From Skeletonema tropicum (Eukaryota > Bacillariophyta > Thalassiosirophyceae > Thalassiosirales > Thalassiosiraceae): a DNA stretch of 64,000 nt. Both the position numbers and the translations under genes were made by a program. Below, piece after piece: positions 55,201 to 64,000 of the stretch (the first letter of the stretch is position 1; every line of letters starts with the position of its first letter). The notes under the pieces were generated by a model. That model saw only the letters and a program-made list of their open reading frames with translations. It was not told the origin of the DNA and ran no database searches. Location: assembly GCA_037178625.1 (NCBI GenBank), contig CM074143.1:1054001-1118000 (forward strand), in the 5' to 3' direction.

Positions 55201-56392
55201 AATAGACACCTACATATAGAAGTGCTTCAGTTGTCTCCGGCTCCGTCGATGCTGACGTATTCTCCTGTTCGGCTTCGACTGCCGATGCTGTCTGCGTTGA
55301 CCTGATGCCTTGTCTCTGCCCTTTGCTATGCCCTTTCATTGTTTCGTCGCTTTCTGGGAAGTATTTTCGTACTGCTGTTGCCGTGAGTCCCGGCCAAGAT
55401 GCATATGCATTCCGATTGATCGCTTCGATCCAAGTCTTCTTTGTGGGAAAACCTGCTGCTGCATGGAGATACTTAATGGTTTGTTCTGTCGACGGGAGTT
55501 CATACACGTTGTGTATTGCTTCAGTTGTTTTGGGACATTGGACAAGCAGGGTTTGGGTGTTTTCATTCGTCACCGTCTCCCGGAGTGGTATGCGCCACAA
55601 CCCTGTGTCTCGGCATCTGTAGCCTTTCAAGACGGCCTCTTTGCTAATTGTGATCTTGGTTGTCCGGTTATCGTAGATATCTACCCCTTCCTTCGTGAAA
55701 ATAGTTGTGTAATCTTCATCTGCAATCTTGCCGACACTTACGAGATTGTTCGTTACCCCTGGAAGTTCATGCGCTGTTGTTGCTGTGCCTCGAAGCGGAA
55801 TGTCAAATTTGACTTCTTTTGTTGCGGGTTGTATTCTTCCTAATGCTGATTGGAAAAGTTTGGACGATTCTCGTCCGGTGTCAATTGTTGGTGCCATAGG
55901 ATGACTTGCGGATGCTGTTGCCCCTGTGTCAAGGGCTGCTGTTGCATAATGACTATCGGCCAATTCAAGCAGAGTGTAATAGTTGTTTTGGAGTAGTTGG
56001 TTCTCAGATGTCATCTTGTTCTTCTCTAAACTGTTAACGATTGTGTGTCTCTCCGACCACCTTCCTGCCTGCCATTTTCCCAAACGAATCCAGCCGTCAT
56101 TCTCCTCTTCTTCAGGGCACCTTGCTTTACTGTGCTGTGCCGTCAGCTCGCAATTGTTGTGTTTGTGCTTTCCGCCACCCCTTAAATTTTCACCATTCCT
56201 CATGAGTTCGTGGATATCATCCGGTATCTTCATGAGTTCAGAGGCTATATCTGCCAGGGTCTGCACTCGTGCTGCGTTCTTTTGTTGCACGGCCTCCATC
56301 GTCAGCTCCAGAATGAGCTGCATGAGCTGCACTTTCCCCGTTTTCATTTTCAACTGCCATTGCAGCAAATCTATGTACTCTTTCGAGTTCAT
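52295..56392 (-). CDS. Copia gag-pol polyprotein (1365 aa)
   Basis: One uninterrupted frame. A short gag (about 1-120) has a Cys/His stretch (NCELTAQHSKARC) resembling a zinc knuckle. The protease active site is LDTGATAS at residue 155. The integrase shows D in FTDQTGK, D in ILDNEAS and E in NIAERAIQ, the D-D-E triad, after an H-rich region in place of a clear HHCC. The RT has MSIDIKDFYLNTPL, GIYGLPHAG and the catalytic VVDDFG in place of the commoner YVDD. RNase H has IHSDASY and SSSAEAETGALY. The order PR-IN-RT-RH defines copia, and the RT motifs are of the diatom CoDi style. Product: retrotransposition machinery. Confidence 0.93.
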   Translation of the reverse strand: MNSKEYIDLLQWQLKMKTGKVQLMQLILELTMEAVQQKNAARVQTLADIASELMKIPDDIHELMRNGENLRGGGKHKHNNCELTAQHSKARCPEEEENDGWIRLGKWQAGRWSERHTIVNSLEKNKMTSENQLLQNNYYTLLELADSHYATAALDTGATASASHPMAPTIDTGRESSKLFQSALGRIQPATKEVKFDIPLRGTATTAHELPGVTNNLVSVGKIADEDYTTIFTKEGVDIYDNRTTKITISKEAVLKGYRCRDTGLWRIPLRETVTNENTQTLLVQCPKTTEAIHNVYELPSTEQTIKYLHAAAGFPTKKTWIEAINRNAYASWPGLTATAVRKYFPESDETMKGHSKGQRQGIRSTQTASAVEAEQENTSASTEPETTEALLYVGVYSMQEMREQAMFTDQTGKLPVMSVRGNEYIMVCYESKSNAILMEPMKSRKEGDMIKAYRAIMTRIKAAGIHPKLQILDNEASAKYKEEIVRQVGAYELVPSNQHRRNIAERAIQTAKAHIISGFSGLPANFPMQLWCYMIPQMELTLNMLRRSNITPNVSASEHLYGPHNYNRQPLAPLGCEVQVYEPPLQRKSWAPRTVKGWYVGTSKEHYRAYKVWVEKTKSTRISETVFFKHKYLTNPTVSPQDWVVKAANNLSRALANKGPVQSTDMTELKRLVEIFEQQAANIAAAESSQGNQDGVASPRVPTTAAAAAPRVQTTQVQTALPRVSDPAAALPVTFTNYVTQEEEEEPSSETRATLLMLQAMEVSTIQPQAGTLAARKYPLQLLCEMANAVLDTDTGELMEYRHLMKKPKYKTTWGNAFGNEVGRLAQGMPGRVKGTDTIVFIPQSNIPQDRWKDVTYARICCNYRPEKADPNRVRITIGGDRINYPGDCGTPTADLTTVKLLFNSIISTPGAKFMSIDIKDFYLNTPLPRKEYIRMKLDTFPEDVIAQYNLKQLAHNGHVYAECNRGIYGLPHAGILAQRLLEERLEQHGYKQSKITPGFWRHETRPIAFTLVVDDFGVRYVGKEHADHLLSVIQQHYKCTADWSGNRYLGMTLEWDYDKREVHLSMPGYVKEALVRFNHPPPKKPQHQPHPHTPIVYGAKQQLAKGPDTAPPLDKTGQKFIQEVTGVFNYYARAVDATMLPALSAIASEQANPTETTLAKTKQFLDYAATHPNAVLTYRSSGMHLAIHSDASYLSERQARSRAGGHYFLSEQVEDPKLNGAILNISQIIKNVMSSSAEAETGALYLNATNAIPIRQILNEMGHKQGRTPIQTDNSTAGGYVNKTIQPKQSKQWDMRHHWLRDRECQGQFNIYWRPGKSNHGDYWTKHHPAKHHQIMRQKYLNVKKEIEILQMMKEVLQATTTN

Positions 56393-56427
56393 TTTTGTTG
56401 TTGTGGACTCATACGTTTAATCATGTA

Positions 56428-56605
56428 TGCTAAAACACTACTACTACTTGGTAATGATCTTCTAGTACATGATTAAACGATAAAGTGACCTTGTCGGTTT
56501 GTTGTTTATGCACTTGGATGAAATTGGCGAGGAGTCCTCGATCGGTGTCGTGTTTACCGGAAAGTTTCCTGGAAACCGGAGATTGCTATCAGCTAGTCTC
56601 CAACA
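56428..56605 (-). repeat. Copia 5' LTR
   Basis: 178 bp, followed in plus orientation by the AATTT duplication. Confidence 0.93.
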
Positions 56606-56628
56606 AATTTACCTGGGATATGATTAAC

Positions 56629-57759
56629 AACGACGGCAGCAACGACGTTGGGGGGGTTAGCCACTTATCATAGGGATAGCGCAGGCTCGTCTTCTTCCTC
56701 GCTATGGCGGGGCGGGGAGATAGCCGAAAAACGAAGGGGAACTGCACAAAAACTGTTGTTGTGCGGCCCCGCATCATAGAAATCATTATATTAATCCTTC
56801 TGCAGCGGGAGGAGGTTGTTGGCTCGGTGAGCATCTCCGGACCACATCAGCTGCGGATACACCGGCGACCGCTGGATGTGATCGTGGCAAATCTAATAGA
56901 CCGAGTAGGAGACTCGCTGATGAGTATGATGTGAAGGCATCGAGCGTACAGCAACTCGATTATAATATTATTCAGTTGCAACTAATACAAATAAGATTAA
57001 ACCATCATAATAAATAGAAGGTTTTACTAATGAAGCACGGCTATTAAATCAACTTTATCTGCTAAAGTCAATGAGGGTGATCTTTTATTATTAGTATATA
57101 TTTATCGATATACGTTTGGATAATTTCGCAGTTCCCCTTTGTTTTTCGGCTATCTCCCCGCTAAAGATGAGCCTGCGCTACTGTACGTTTGCTTTCAAAT
57201 CCTACATAAAATTTTGGCAACCCCTTTTTGTGACTTCCAGAACGAATTTTACGACAATTCTTTTTTTAGCGCATACCGTCGTAGTTGGTAGAATCGCGCT
57301 ATGGAGCCCAAAATTACTATTTTTACGCTCCAGTACCTTTAAAGTGGTTGCCAATGTCTAACTTTAAGTTTTTACCCTTGACACGTCACAGATCAGTTTA
57401 GTCTGTCTGTGTGACAATAACTGGCACTACAATACTAATTCCTACGTATTTTATGTAAAACTAAGTCTTTTGCCCTGACTCACCTCCGATTATGGCATCT
57501 AAAACGACACAACCATGGTGAAAATGGGCTCCCTACGACTAGCCATAACACAGTAACTACTATATAGGATGTTGACCCTATTTCAAAGCGTCAATGTTAT
57601 TTATTTTGTCCGTAGAAGCTCATTGATACCTCACTTGTCCACTAACTCCCGTAATTGAAGCCAAAGGTAGGATTTGAGGGCAAACGTACAGTATCCCTAT
57701 GATAAGTGGCTAACCCCAACGTCGTTGCTGCTGTCGTTGTCGGAGGCGAAGAACTTCAT
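56629..57759. mobile_element. Foldback element with ~130-bp inverted arms
   Basis: The left arm (about 56629-56755: CAACGACGGCAGCAACGACG, TTAGCCACTTATCATAGGGA, GGGGAGATAGCCGAAAAAC, GGGGAACTGC) recurs inverted at 57126-57180 plus 57694-57755. The right arm is interrupted by a 511-bp MITE. The interior (56760-57120) has no recognised coding sequence. Confidence 0.7.
57181..57691. mobile_element. 511-bp MITE with TA target duplication
   Basis: The ends are CTGTACGTTTGC...TCAAATCCTAC and its complement; TA at 57179-57180 and 57692-57693. The opposite arm of the foldback element (GCGCTATCCCTATGATAAG when reversed) is the unoccupied site with one TA. Confidence 0.85.
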
Positions 57760-58118
57760 ACCCACGCTGATTCACCGCGCTAGTAAATCGCGATTTTATG
57801 CTAGCTTCTATGTGCATTATTTCTTACCTTAAGTTAGCTACCGTACCCTTACACAAGCTACTGTACATCAAAAAGCCATCATGACCAGCCATGGCATCCG
57901 ACAGCGTAGACGCCGTCGCCTATATCTCAGCTAATACCAAGTCCCTAATTAAGTTTGATAGATTAAATCGCTTCTATTAATATGTAATAACAAGATTATT
58001 TGGTCAGAACATTAATAATTCCGACGAGAGGCCGTTCGGATAGGGGGTCAAATGTTGTGATGATACGTCGATTTTTGACCGCAAGGCAGTGCTTTGAGAG
58101 ACTTGGGGGGTGGCTGTG

Positions 58119-58181
58119 GCAATGATACTTGGTCGATACATTCAAATAAATATATTGTATCGATCAGCCAAGTGTCATTGC
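58119..58181. repeat. Long near-perfect hairpin
   Basis: GCAATGATACTTGG plus TCGATACA (58119-58140) pair with TGTATCGA (58156-58163) and CCAAGTGTCATTGC (58168-58181), giving about 22 bp with one G-U pair, a 4-nt bulge and a 15-nt loop. It lies 100 bp before hairpin family copy 3. Confidence 0.65.
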
Positions 58182-58245
58182 TGTAGACATCCTCGAACAC
58201 CCTTTCAAGGACCGACATGGTGCAGGAATTCGGCGTCGTCACCTG

Positions 58246-58400
58246 TGTGCTGAAAATGCGCTCTAGCTCTCTCAATATTGCTTATGATCACGGAACTAAT
58301 GGCCTAAATCGATTGCTATGATGTTTATGAAGACAACAAGGCCGTTAGTTCCGTGATGATAACCACTTCCTAAGGTACTAGGGTACGCCGAATAATCGAC
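58246..58400. repeat. Hairpin family, copy 3
   Basis: Stem of 18 pairs, ATCACGGAACTAATGGCC (58287-58304) with GGCCGTTAGTTCCGTGAT (58340-58357), one being G-U. Flanking GCTGAAAATGCGCTC, CTCTCTCAATATTG and ACCACTTCCTAAGGTACTAG match copy 2. Confidence 0.75.
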
Positions 58401-58544
58401 CATGGAGGTGGTTTTTTTGTGCGGTGGGTGTTGATAAAAATGGTTGATTTTGTATGTAGGTATGTAGATAAGAAATATTACCATCCATTTTTACCGTACC
58501 ACCACTTTCACTTAAAATCGCGCTGTGAATCAGCGTGTACCCGT

Positions 58545-59527
58545 CATGCCAACTGTCTGGATTATCGTAGATTATCGTACACCCTCCTGCGGCCTGCGCA
58601 TGCGGTCCTTTTTGGGATCTTCCATCGTGCCAACCAATCATTGACGGCGCGGCATTACGAGAAGTGTATTTTGTGAGGGCTTCGCCCGAACAGTGATTAT
58701 CATTGATTACACGTCGTGCCAACTGTCTGGATTACACCCTCCTCAGCAGTCGCTTTTTGGGATCTTACATCGTGCCAACCAATCATAGACGGCGCAGCAT
58801 TACGAGAAGTGTATTTTGTGAGGGCTTCGCCCGAACAGTGATTATCATTGATTACACGTCGTGCCAACTGTCTGGATTACACCCTCCTCAGCAGTCGCTT
58901 TTTGGGATCTTACATTGTGCCAACCAATCATAGACGGCGCAGCATTACGAGAAGTGTATTTTGTGAGGGCTTCGCCCGAACAGTGATTATTATTGATTAC
59001 ACGTCGTGCCAACTGTCTGGATTACACCCTCCTCAGCAGTCGCTTTTTGGGATCTTACATCGTGCCAACCAATCATAGACGGCGCAGCATTACGAGAAGT
59101 GTATTTTGTGAGGGCTTCGCCCGAACAGTGATTATCATTGATTACACGTCGTGCCAACTGTCTGGATTACACCCTCCTCAGCAGTCGCTTTTTGGGATCT
59201 TACATTGTGCCAACCAATCATAGACGGCGCAGCATTACGAGAAGTGTATTTTGTGAGGGCTTCGCCCGAACAGTGATTATTATTGATTACACGTCGTGCC
59301 AACTGTCTGGATTACACCCTCCTCAGCGGTCGCTTTTTGGGATCTTACATTGTGCCAACCAATCATTGACGGCGCAGCATTACGAGAAGTGTATTTTGTG
59401 AGGGCTTCGCCCGAACTGTGATTATTATTGATTACACGTCGTGCCAACTGTCTGGATTACACCCTCCTCAGCGGTCGCTTTTTGGGATCTTACATCGTGC
59501 CAAACAATCATTGACGGCGCAGCATTA
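58545..59527. repeat. 145-bp satellite array, about 7 units
   Basis: One diverged unit (58545-58705) is followed by five units at 145-bp spacing (starting near 58710, 58855, 59000, 59145 and 59290) and a partial last unit to about 59527. Core landmarks are CGTGCCAACTGTCTGGATTAC, CGCTTTTTGGGATCTTACAT and TGAGGGCTTCGCCCGAACAG (the last with a GGGCTTCGCCC hairpin). Diagnostic C/T sites alternate between neighbours. ORFs through the array merely reflect the repeat. Confidence 0.92.
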
Positions 59528-60340
59528 TAAACAGATCGCCCGTATCGCTACCATCTCGGTCGCGGCTCCAAAATTTTACAGATTCAACCATACTCTGCTT
59601 CTCCTTAATTGAACGATAAGATTCTGATCCTTGCCTTCTCTCCCAATGGAACTGATATTTCCGTTGGGTCTTCCTCAATTATCTCCCGTAAAAATCCTTC
59701 CAATCTGTACTGGCTTCTTCGACATGCATTGTAGTCACATAGCAAGTCTCCTATATGGATACCTATCCAGGTAACGTATAATTCCGTAAACAGCTTTCGA
59801 GGTGTGCGGTCATGTATTGTGACATGATGGCGACATCCTCAATCTGGATATAATTGTGTCCAAATCCAATCGATCGACAACGGTTTCCCCGTAAACACCT
59901 TTCGACGTAACTTCTCAGATGCATCGGGGTTTTGTATTCCCGAGTGTCGTGAGATGCTTTGACGACATCGTAAAAACGGTCTTATTGCTACAAGCCAATT
60001 GATCGTCGTACACATGAGTTGCTGGTATCTTTACCTCTCTCACCGCTTTAGTTTGGTGTCTAGCTCTAACCTTCTGGATATAAGGTAGCCTGGAATCTTC
60101 CTGTGTCAACTTGATTGATTGAGTTCTCTCTCCTTCTTCTCATGCATCGTTTTGTCTCAGAGGTTCTTCGTAAGTTTGCCATGTCCTTCTTCCTGCCCGA
60201 GGTCGTTTAGTATTCTCTCAGAGCTTAATCATCACCTCGTTCGGGCTTAGGATGTCATCTACGTTGATAGAATAGATAGTATCTCATAATGCATGATGGA
60301 TTGTGTTCCTAATCATCTCGTGTCTTGGGAGTGACTCTTC
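59528..60340. other. Intergenic, nothing clearly recognised
   Basis: A short minus-strand frame (60109-59915) with RLPYIQKVRARHQTKAVREV could be an old retroelement scrap, but evidence is thin. Confidence 0.3.
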
Positions 60341-60355
60341 ATCCTGTATACATGA

Positions 60356-60739
60356 ATGACTGTAGGGCCTGGCAAGCAATTTGAGTGTCTAACAGTACAC
60401 TACCCAACAGGCAATACAGGAACAACGTCCACTCCTGGGTTGGAGCTTGTGGCCACATCTAGGGTGGAAGATTTGAGCTGTCTTGCAATCGGTAACAAAC
60501 CTCCTGCTACTGAGCTGTCAAGGCAGGTGCTCATGAAGTCCCAATAGGCATACTATGCAACCCGGAAGGCATACCTAGAAGATATTAGAGTCAGAGCAGC
60601 AACATCAAAAACACTAATAGAGGAGAGGATTGCTGCAGTAGATCCAAACCCTAACGCAGAAGAGAGGACTTACCAAGGTGGCTGTGATTTTCTTCTTGAC
60701 TGGTACAATGACATCACATCAAATAATGAAAACTTGTAA
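60356..60739 (+). pseudogene. Coding fragment interrupted by one stop codon
   Basis: From 60356 the frame TVGPGKQFECLTVHYPTGN runs to a TAG (60545-60547) and continues in the same frame with AYYATRKAYLEDIRVRAATS and EERTYQGGCDFLLDWYNDIT to TAA at about 60739. The protein-like composition on both sides of the stop points to a recent nonsense change or an element remnant. No family recognised and no start context proven. Confidence 0.35.
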
Positions 60740-62137
60740 CACTAAAGTATAATCAATATACTTATATAAACTAATAAGCTTGTCATGCTTGGACAACTGG
60801 ACAAATTAATCAACTCTTACATTTGACCATCTTTCCTGTTTGCTCTCGCTTCTCTGTTTTACACGTACCAACAAAACTACTTTGGCGTGCCAACCGTCCC
60901 TCCGGGGGCGCTTCATGGAGTGACTTCTTATTCAAAACCATCCTTGACTTGAGTTGTAGTCATAATGGCTAAATCGTCGCTATTGTTTTGGTACATGCTA
61001 AGTATGTTGATGTTGTACTGCAATACAATGCACGAGTAGTGTAATGTAGTTTGGTCGCCCATTTTGGATTGCTCGGTTCACAGTTGTGTTTTAGTTCTCT
61101 CTAAGTAGAGGAAGGTACAACTGGTATATCACATATTGTACCTTACATAGCATGTTGCAAGGGAATACAAGAAGTGACTTGAGAGTGTAACATTTGTTGT
61201 GCGTACTGACGCGGGACGCGCTAGCCGCGCTTGCGCTGCTAGTAGATAGATATATGTAGCAGAAATTGTATGTGATAGATAAGTACCTAAGTACATAGCC
61301 TCTCTGTCAGCAGAATTGCAAGCAGGGTCCTGACACAACGTGCTACCCGCCCAGGGCAAATTCTCAAATGAACAGTAAGTAAGTACTAACCTAAGTACAA
61401 TACTTACGAGAAACCCATTTATTGTCCGCATTGGTACTCCGAACTGTCATGACAAAATCTTCTACCTCATTGTTTTACAGGCGCTTGTGGTTTGGAAGAC
61501 AAAATATCTATTCATACCAGACGTACTTGAAAGTAACACCGAAAAAATCATAATATTTATGATTTTTCATGGAAAGAAGAAATATGGGTGCCAAAAGAGT
61601 TAAAGCTTGCTTGCACGTGATTGCACTTCGCGAGGGAAGGAGACAGTTTAAGATTGCGGCAGAAAAATTGATTATGAATTCCTATGTAGAAAGCCGTTTC
61701 TTGTTGTACATTCTAGGAGGATACATTCTATACTACCAAGTAAACCTGTAAGACACACACAACTACCAATCCCCTCTAAGCATAAGTAATGGCCATCGGG
61801 ACAAAATGTGCACATGCAACAAAAACACATCCCGTATCCTCTTTCGAAAATCTCAAACTTCGAACCGACCAGAAATAGATATCATATGCATATGTGAAGT
61901 CATGCGAACATGCAGAAGATATTTTGGATTTTGGGCCTGTCAGCACGCTGCAGAGCAAATCTGCTGTCAGCAGGCTGCTAGCTGAGCATTTCTTTCAAAC
62001 ATCATTTTCGTCGACTATCAAGACAATCCAACACGCGTTATTGGTGTTATTGAATGCGAGTCATAATTGGATTTACAATTATCCTTCTTCCGGACTGAAG
62101 CTAATACATCTCTTTCATTTAGTTGCATTGCATCGCC
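60740..62137. other. Intergenic, upstream of the HA-domain gene
   Basis: No supported gene. It holds short ORFs (for example 61569-61751) and a likely promoter region near the right end. A TTTCATTTAG acceptor-like site at about 62113-62122 might belong to a leader intron. Confidence 0.35.
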
Positions 62138-63894
62138 ATGTCACAGATTAAGCACAAACAATCTCCCAGCTATCGTTATCGTCTTCGTCAACCTTCTCGA
62201 GCACTACCACTCCCAATCGATACTATGATGAAACATCAAGAGCCGTCAACACATGGACATGTTGGTGTAAACGCCAAAGATATGCAGTTGCGTAGATTGC
62301 ATACTTCAAGGCAACGCCCCATCGTCTCCGTCCTTCATAAGAGGGAACGCTCTGGATGCATCGATGTCGACAAGCAAGGGCCTCCTGCCCTCAAGCTCAA
62401 GTTGAAAAGATTTGAAGCTGCTGCTGCTACTACTACTGCTGCTGGCATGGCTACTTCACAACTTGAGCTTAGCCCATCAATGAATAGCGATGCCGACTTT
62501 GAAGCGAATACCAAGCAAGGCGATCTTTCTGGTTCTGGAGGTATGTTTAGATGGTTCACTAACGATGCTGATCAAGATCCAGTTGTGACATTCTCGAATT
62601 GCCCAAGCTTTGCCTCTTTTGTATCTGGAAGCTCTTCTGACAACTTTACCAATTATGAAGAGGCGAAACAGCCCTCTCTACTTCCTTCTGTATCCCTTGA
62701 AGCTGAAGACAGCTCGACTGTTATCAACAGCGGGCAACTCCTAAACAGAAATTACCCTGTGTTCGAAGAAGACATCCTTGATTCTGCCACTCTTAATCCG
62801 TCAGCATTTATCTTCGACAAGCCAACAAACCCTATGAAAGCGACTTGCTCCTTTCTTGATCTTGATCTTGATGGAGATCAGATGGGCATTTCTTCTATTT
62901 TGGACCCATCACGATACTCTACGCCGGAATCTGCAATACCCGCAGTGAAAGAATCAAGCACAAATCTCGTTACACCTGAGAGCTTGAAACTAGATGATGG
63001 TAAAACAATGACCATTGATATGTTGGATGTGGCTGACGCTGCATCCATGGATCTAATGGATGACCCTTTGATCGAAGCTTACATCTTCGACTCTAGCACA
63101 AGCAGCGAAAATGAAATGACGGTGTCACATCAATCAAGCAAGAAAAGGGAGACGGACAAAATAAGTGTCCGCGCCTGGAGGGACAAGTTTGACGAACTGC
63201 GTGGTGAGTGTTTGGTTTGTTGTCTGCCTGTTGAGTTTGTCGTGTTTTCATTTTTTGCTTACAGCATAGACGTTGTTGCTTCAAATTGATCCACTACACA
63301 GCATACACAAGAGTGAATGGTCACTGCAACGTACCCCAGAGATTCCCCGCAAACCTATCTCTTGGACGATGGGTCTCTCGCCAACGTTTCTTCATGCGTC
63401 AATACCTAGATGCGCAGGCACAGGGTGAAGCAAAAGCAGCTCTTCCCAGTTCTGGAGTTGATGTTGACGAGAAAATGAAACTTTTAACAAACATTGGTCT
63501 TCAAGCTTCTCCCAAGAAGGTCACGAAGAGCTCTGCATCGGGTGTATTCATCTCTTGTCGCAACACCCAAGAATGGGACAATCGCTTTGCCGAGTTACTC
63601 CGATATAAATCAATCCATGGGAATTGTGATGTACCAGTCAAGTCAGACGGAGTTTACAAGTCATTAGGACGATGGGTGACATCGCAACGCAAGAAACACA
63701 AGGACTTCCACTTAGGAAAACTGAGTGAAGACCATGCTGAGCAATTTTTGACAAGGTTTCGCAAACTTGATGAAATTGGCTTCAAGTTCAAAATTGGCAG
63801 TGGGCGTGGTGGCAGTGGCACTGGCCGCTCTAGTAAAAAAGCAAGCGGCAAGAGCAAGAGAAAGTCCTCTCGAGTCTCGCTACCTAAAGCATGA
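62138..63894 (+). CDS. Acidic protein with two helicase-associated (HA) domains (552 aa)
   Basis: Exons are 62138-63203 and 63302-63894; the intron (GTGAGTG...CTACACAG) splits a codon so that DELR joins AYTRVNGHCNVPQRF, restoring a complete HA repeat (W-x-x-x-F-x-x-L...G-H-C-N-V-P...L-G-R-W-V-x-x-Q-R). A nearer AG (TTACAG) would break the frame. Residues 1-340 are Ser/Asp/Glu-rich and disordered. HA repeat 1 spans about 350-395, HA repeat 2 about 455-500 (EWDNRFAELLRYKSIHGNCD, SLGRWVTSQRKKHKD), and the tail is Gly/Ser/Lys-rich and basic (KKASGKSKRKSSR). HA domains are very common in diatoms without a helicase and probably bind nucleic acid; with an acidic N-terminus a transcription-regulator role is plausible but unproven. 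ATG at 62138 is the first ATG of the frame. Confidence 0.8.
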
Positions 63895-64000
63895 ATGTAT
63901 GAACATATCACATGTACCCGCTAGCTACTTGTAAAGAAAATGAAAACAGTTGAAAGAAGTAAGAACTGAGTAAATTTTGAAATGATATCATAATCATACA

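Larger units (their letters stand above)
52098..56605 (-). mobile_element. Ty1/copia LTR retrotransposon (CoDi-like), apparently intact
   Basis: LTRs of 178 bp (52098-52275 and 56428-56605) start TGCTAAAAC, end CTCCAACA and look identical. The target duplication AATTT is present at 52093-52097 and 56606-56610. One open gag-pol frame fills the interior. Identical LTRs mean the insertion is recent and the element may still be active. Orientation is minus. Confidence 0.95.
51809..56619. mobile_element. Small hairpin-rich MITE (about 298 bp) split by a copia element
   Basis: Left end ATCCCAGGTAAATTTCTTACC starts at 51809; the inverted counterpart AAATTTACCTGGGAT ends at 56619. ATGAT flanks both sides (51804-51808, 56620-56624). 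Between 51827 and 52094 the palindrome TTACCAGCAAT...ATTGCTGGT(T)AA occurs four times. The copia element sits in this unit; removing it and one AATTT restores a continuous MITE. Class unknown; a 5-bp duplication is unusual for the common MITE groups. Confidence 0.75.

Noticed and set aside
58703..59401. Series of 76-codon ORFs at 145-bp steps
   Set aside because: They are a by-product of the satellite; the 145-bp period is not a multiple of three, so no continuous protein is encoded.
1..64000. CRISPR arrays, bacterial operons, rRNA or tRNA genes
   Set aside because: Direct repeats here are satellite, coding or transposon repeats; no spacer pattern, and no cloverleaf or rRNA sequence was recognised.

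Overview
The window looks like nuclear DNA of a diatom, probably a centric, thalassiosiroid-like species; this is inferred from gene families only. Supporting signs are short GT-AG introns (mostly 86-140 bp), a copia polyprotein of diatom CoDi type, a protein with helicase-associated (HA) domains, and very large secreted Cys-rich proteins with Pro/Thr and poly-Thr linkers such as diatoms use in cell-surface proteins.

Left third (1-27.7 kb): three relatives of one modular secreted protein gene, called here A (3719-5364, 2 exons), B (11874-15104, 4 exons) and C (19088-27687, 8 exons, frame-broken). A and B lie in an 8155-bp tandem duplication (position 1 equals 8156). The two units appear identical for about 4.16 kb; then B switches to being almost identical to C, so B is a mosaic. 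Upstream of both A and B sits the same 2406-bp Tc1/mariner-pogo-type element (28-bp inverted ends, TA target duplication). It encodes a 667-aa protein that keeps the HTH and the extreme tail of a pogo/Tigger transposase but has lost the catalytic core. Around A are roughly 0.9-kb inverted arms (about 150-1113 and 7300-8085) holding pieces of a dead leucine-zipper-like gene, and a 754-bp TIR element (6531-7284).

Middle (28-40 kb): ordinary single-copy genes. These are an MFS transporter of the MHS type (28148-29919, +), a 658-aa protein with two zinc-like modules (30103-32079, -), the proteasome subunit beta4/PSMB2 homologue (34361-35243, -) sharing a short divergent promoter with a membrane-anchored GNAT acetyltransferase (35517-36926, +), and a three-exon Q/N/P-rich protein (37410-40012, -).

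Right part (40.4-62 kb): a transposon graveyard. It holds a roughly 3-kb element of unknown class flanked by GATA/CTAT arrays; a decayed LTR element (45395-51042) whose one LTR carries a Stowaway-like MITE, with the other LTR as empty-site control; an apparently intact copia element (52098-56605, identical 178-bp LTRs, TSD AATTT) inserted into a small hairpin-rich MITE; a foldback element whose right arm carries another TA-inserted MITE; and a 145-bp satellite with a 290-bp higher-order pattern. A hairpin family with compensatory stem changes occurs at 18.1, 18.5 and 58.3 kb. The window closes with a gene for an acidic protein with two HA domains (62138-63894, +).

Exon structures were derived by reading splice sites and frame continuity by eye. 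No alignment, RNA or database search was available.
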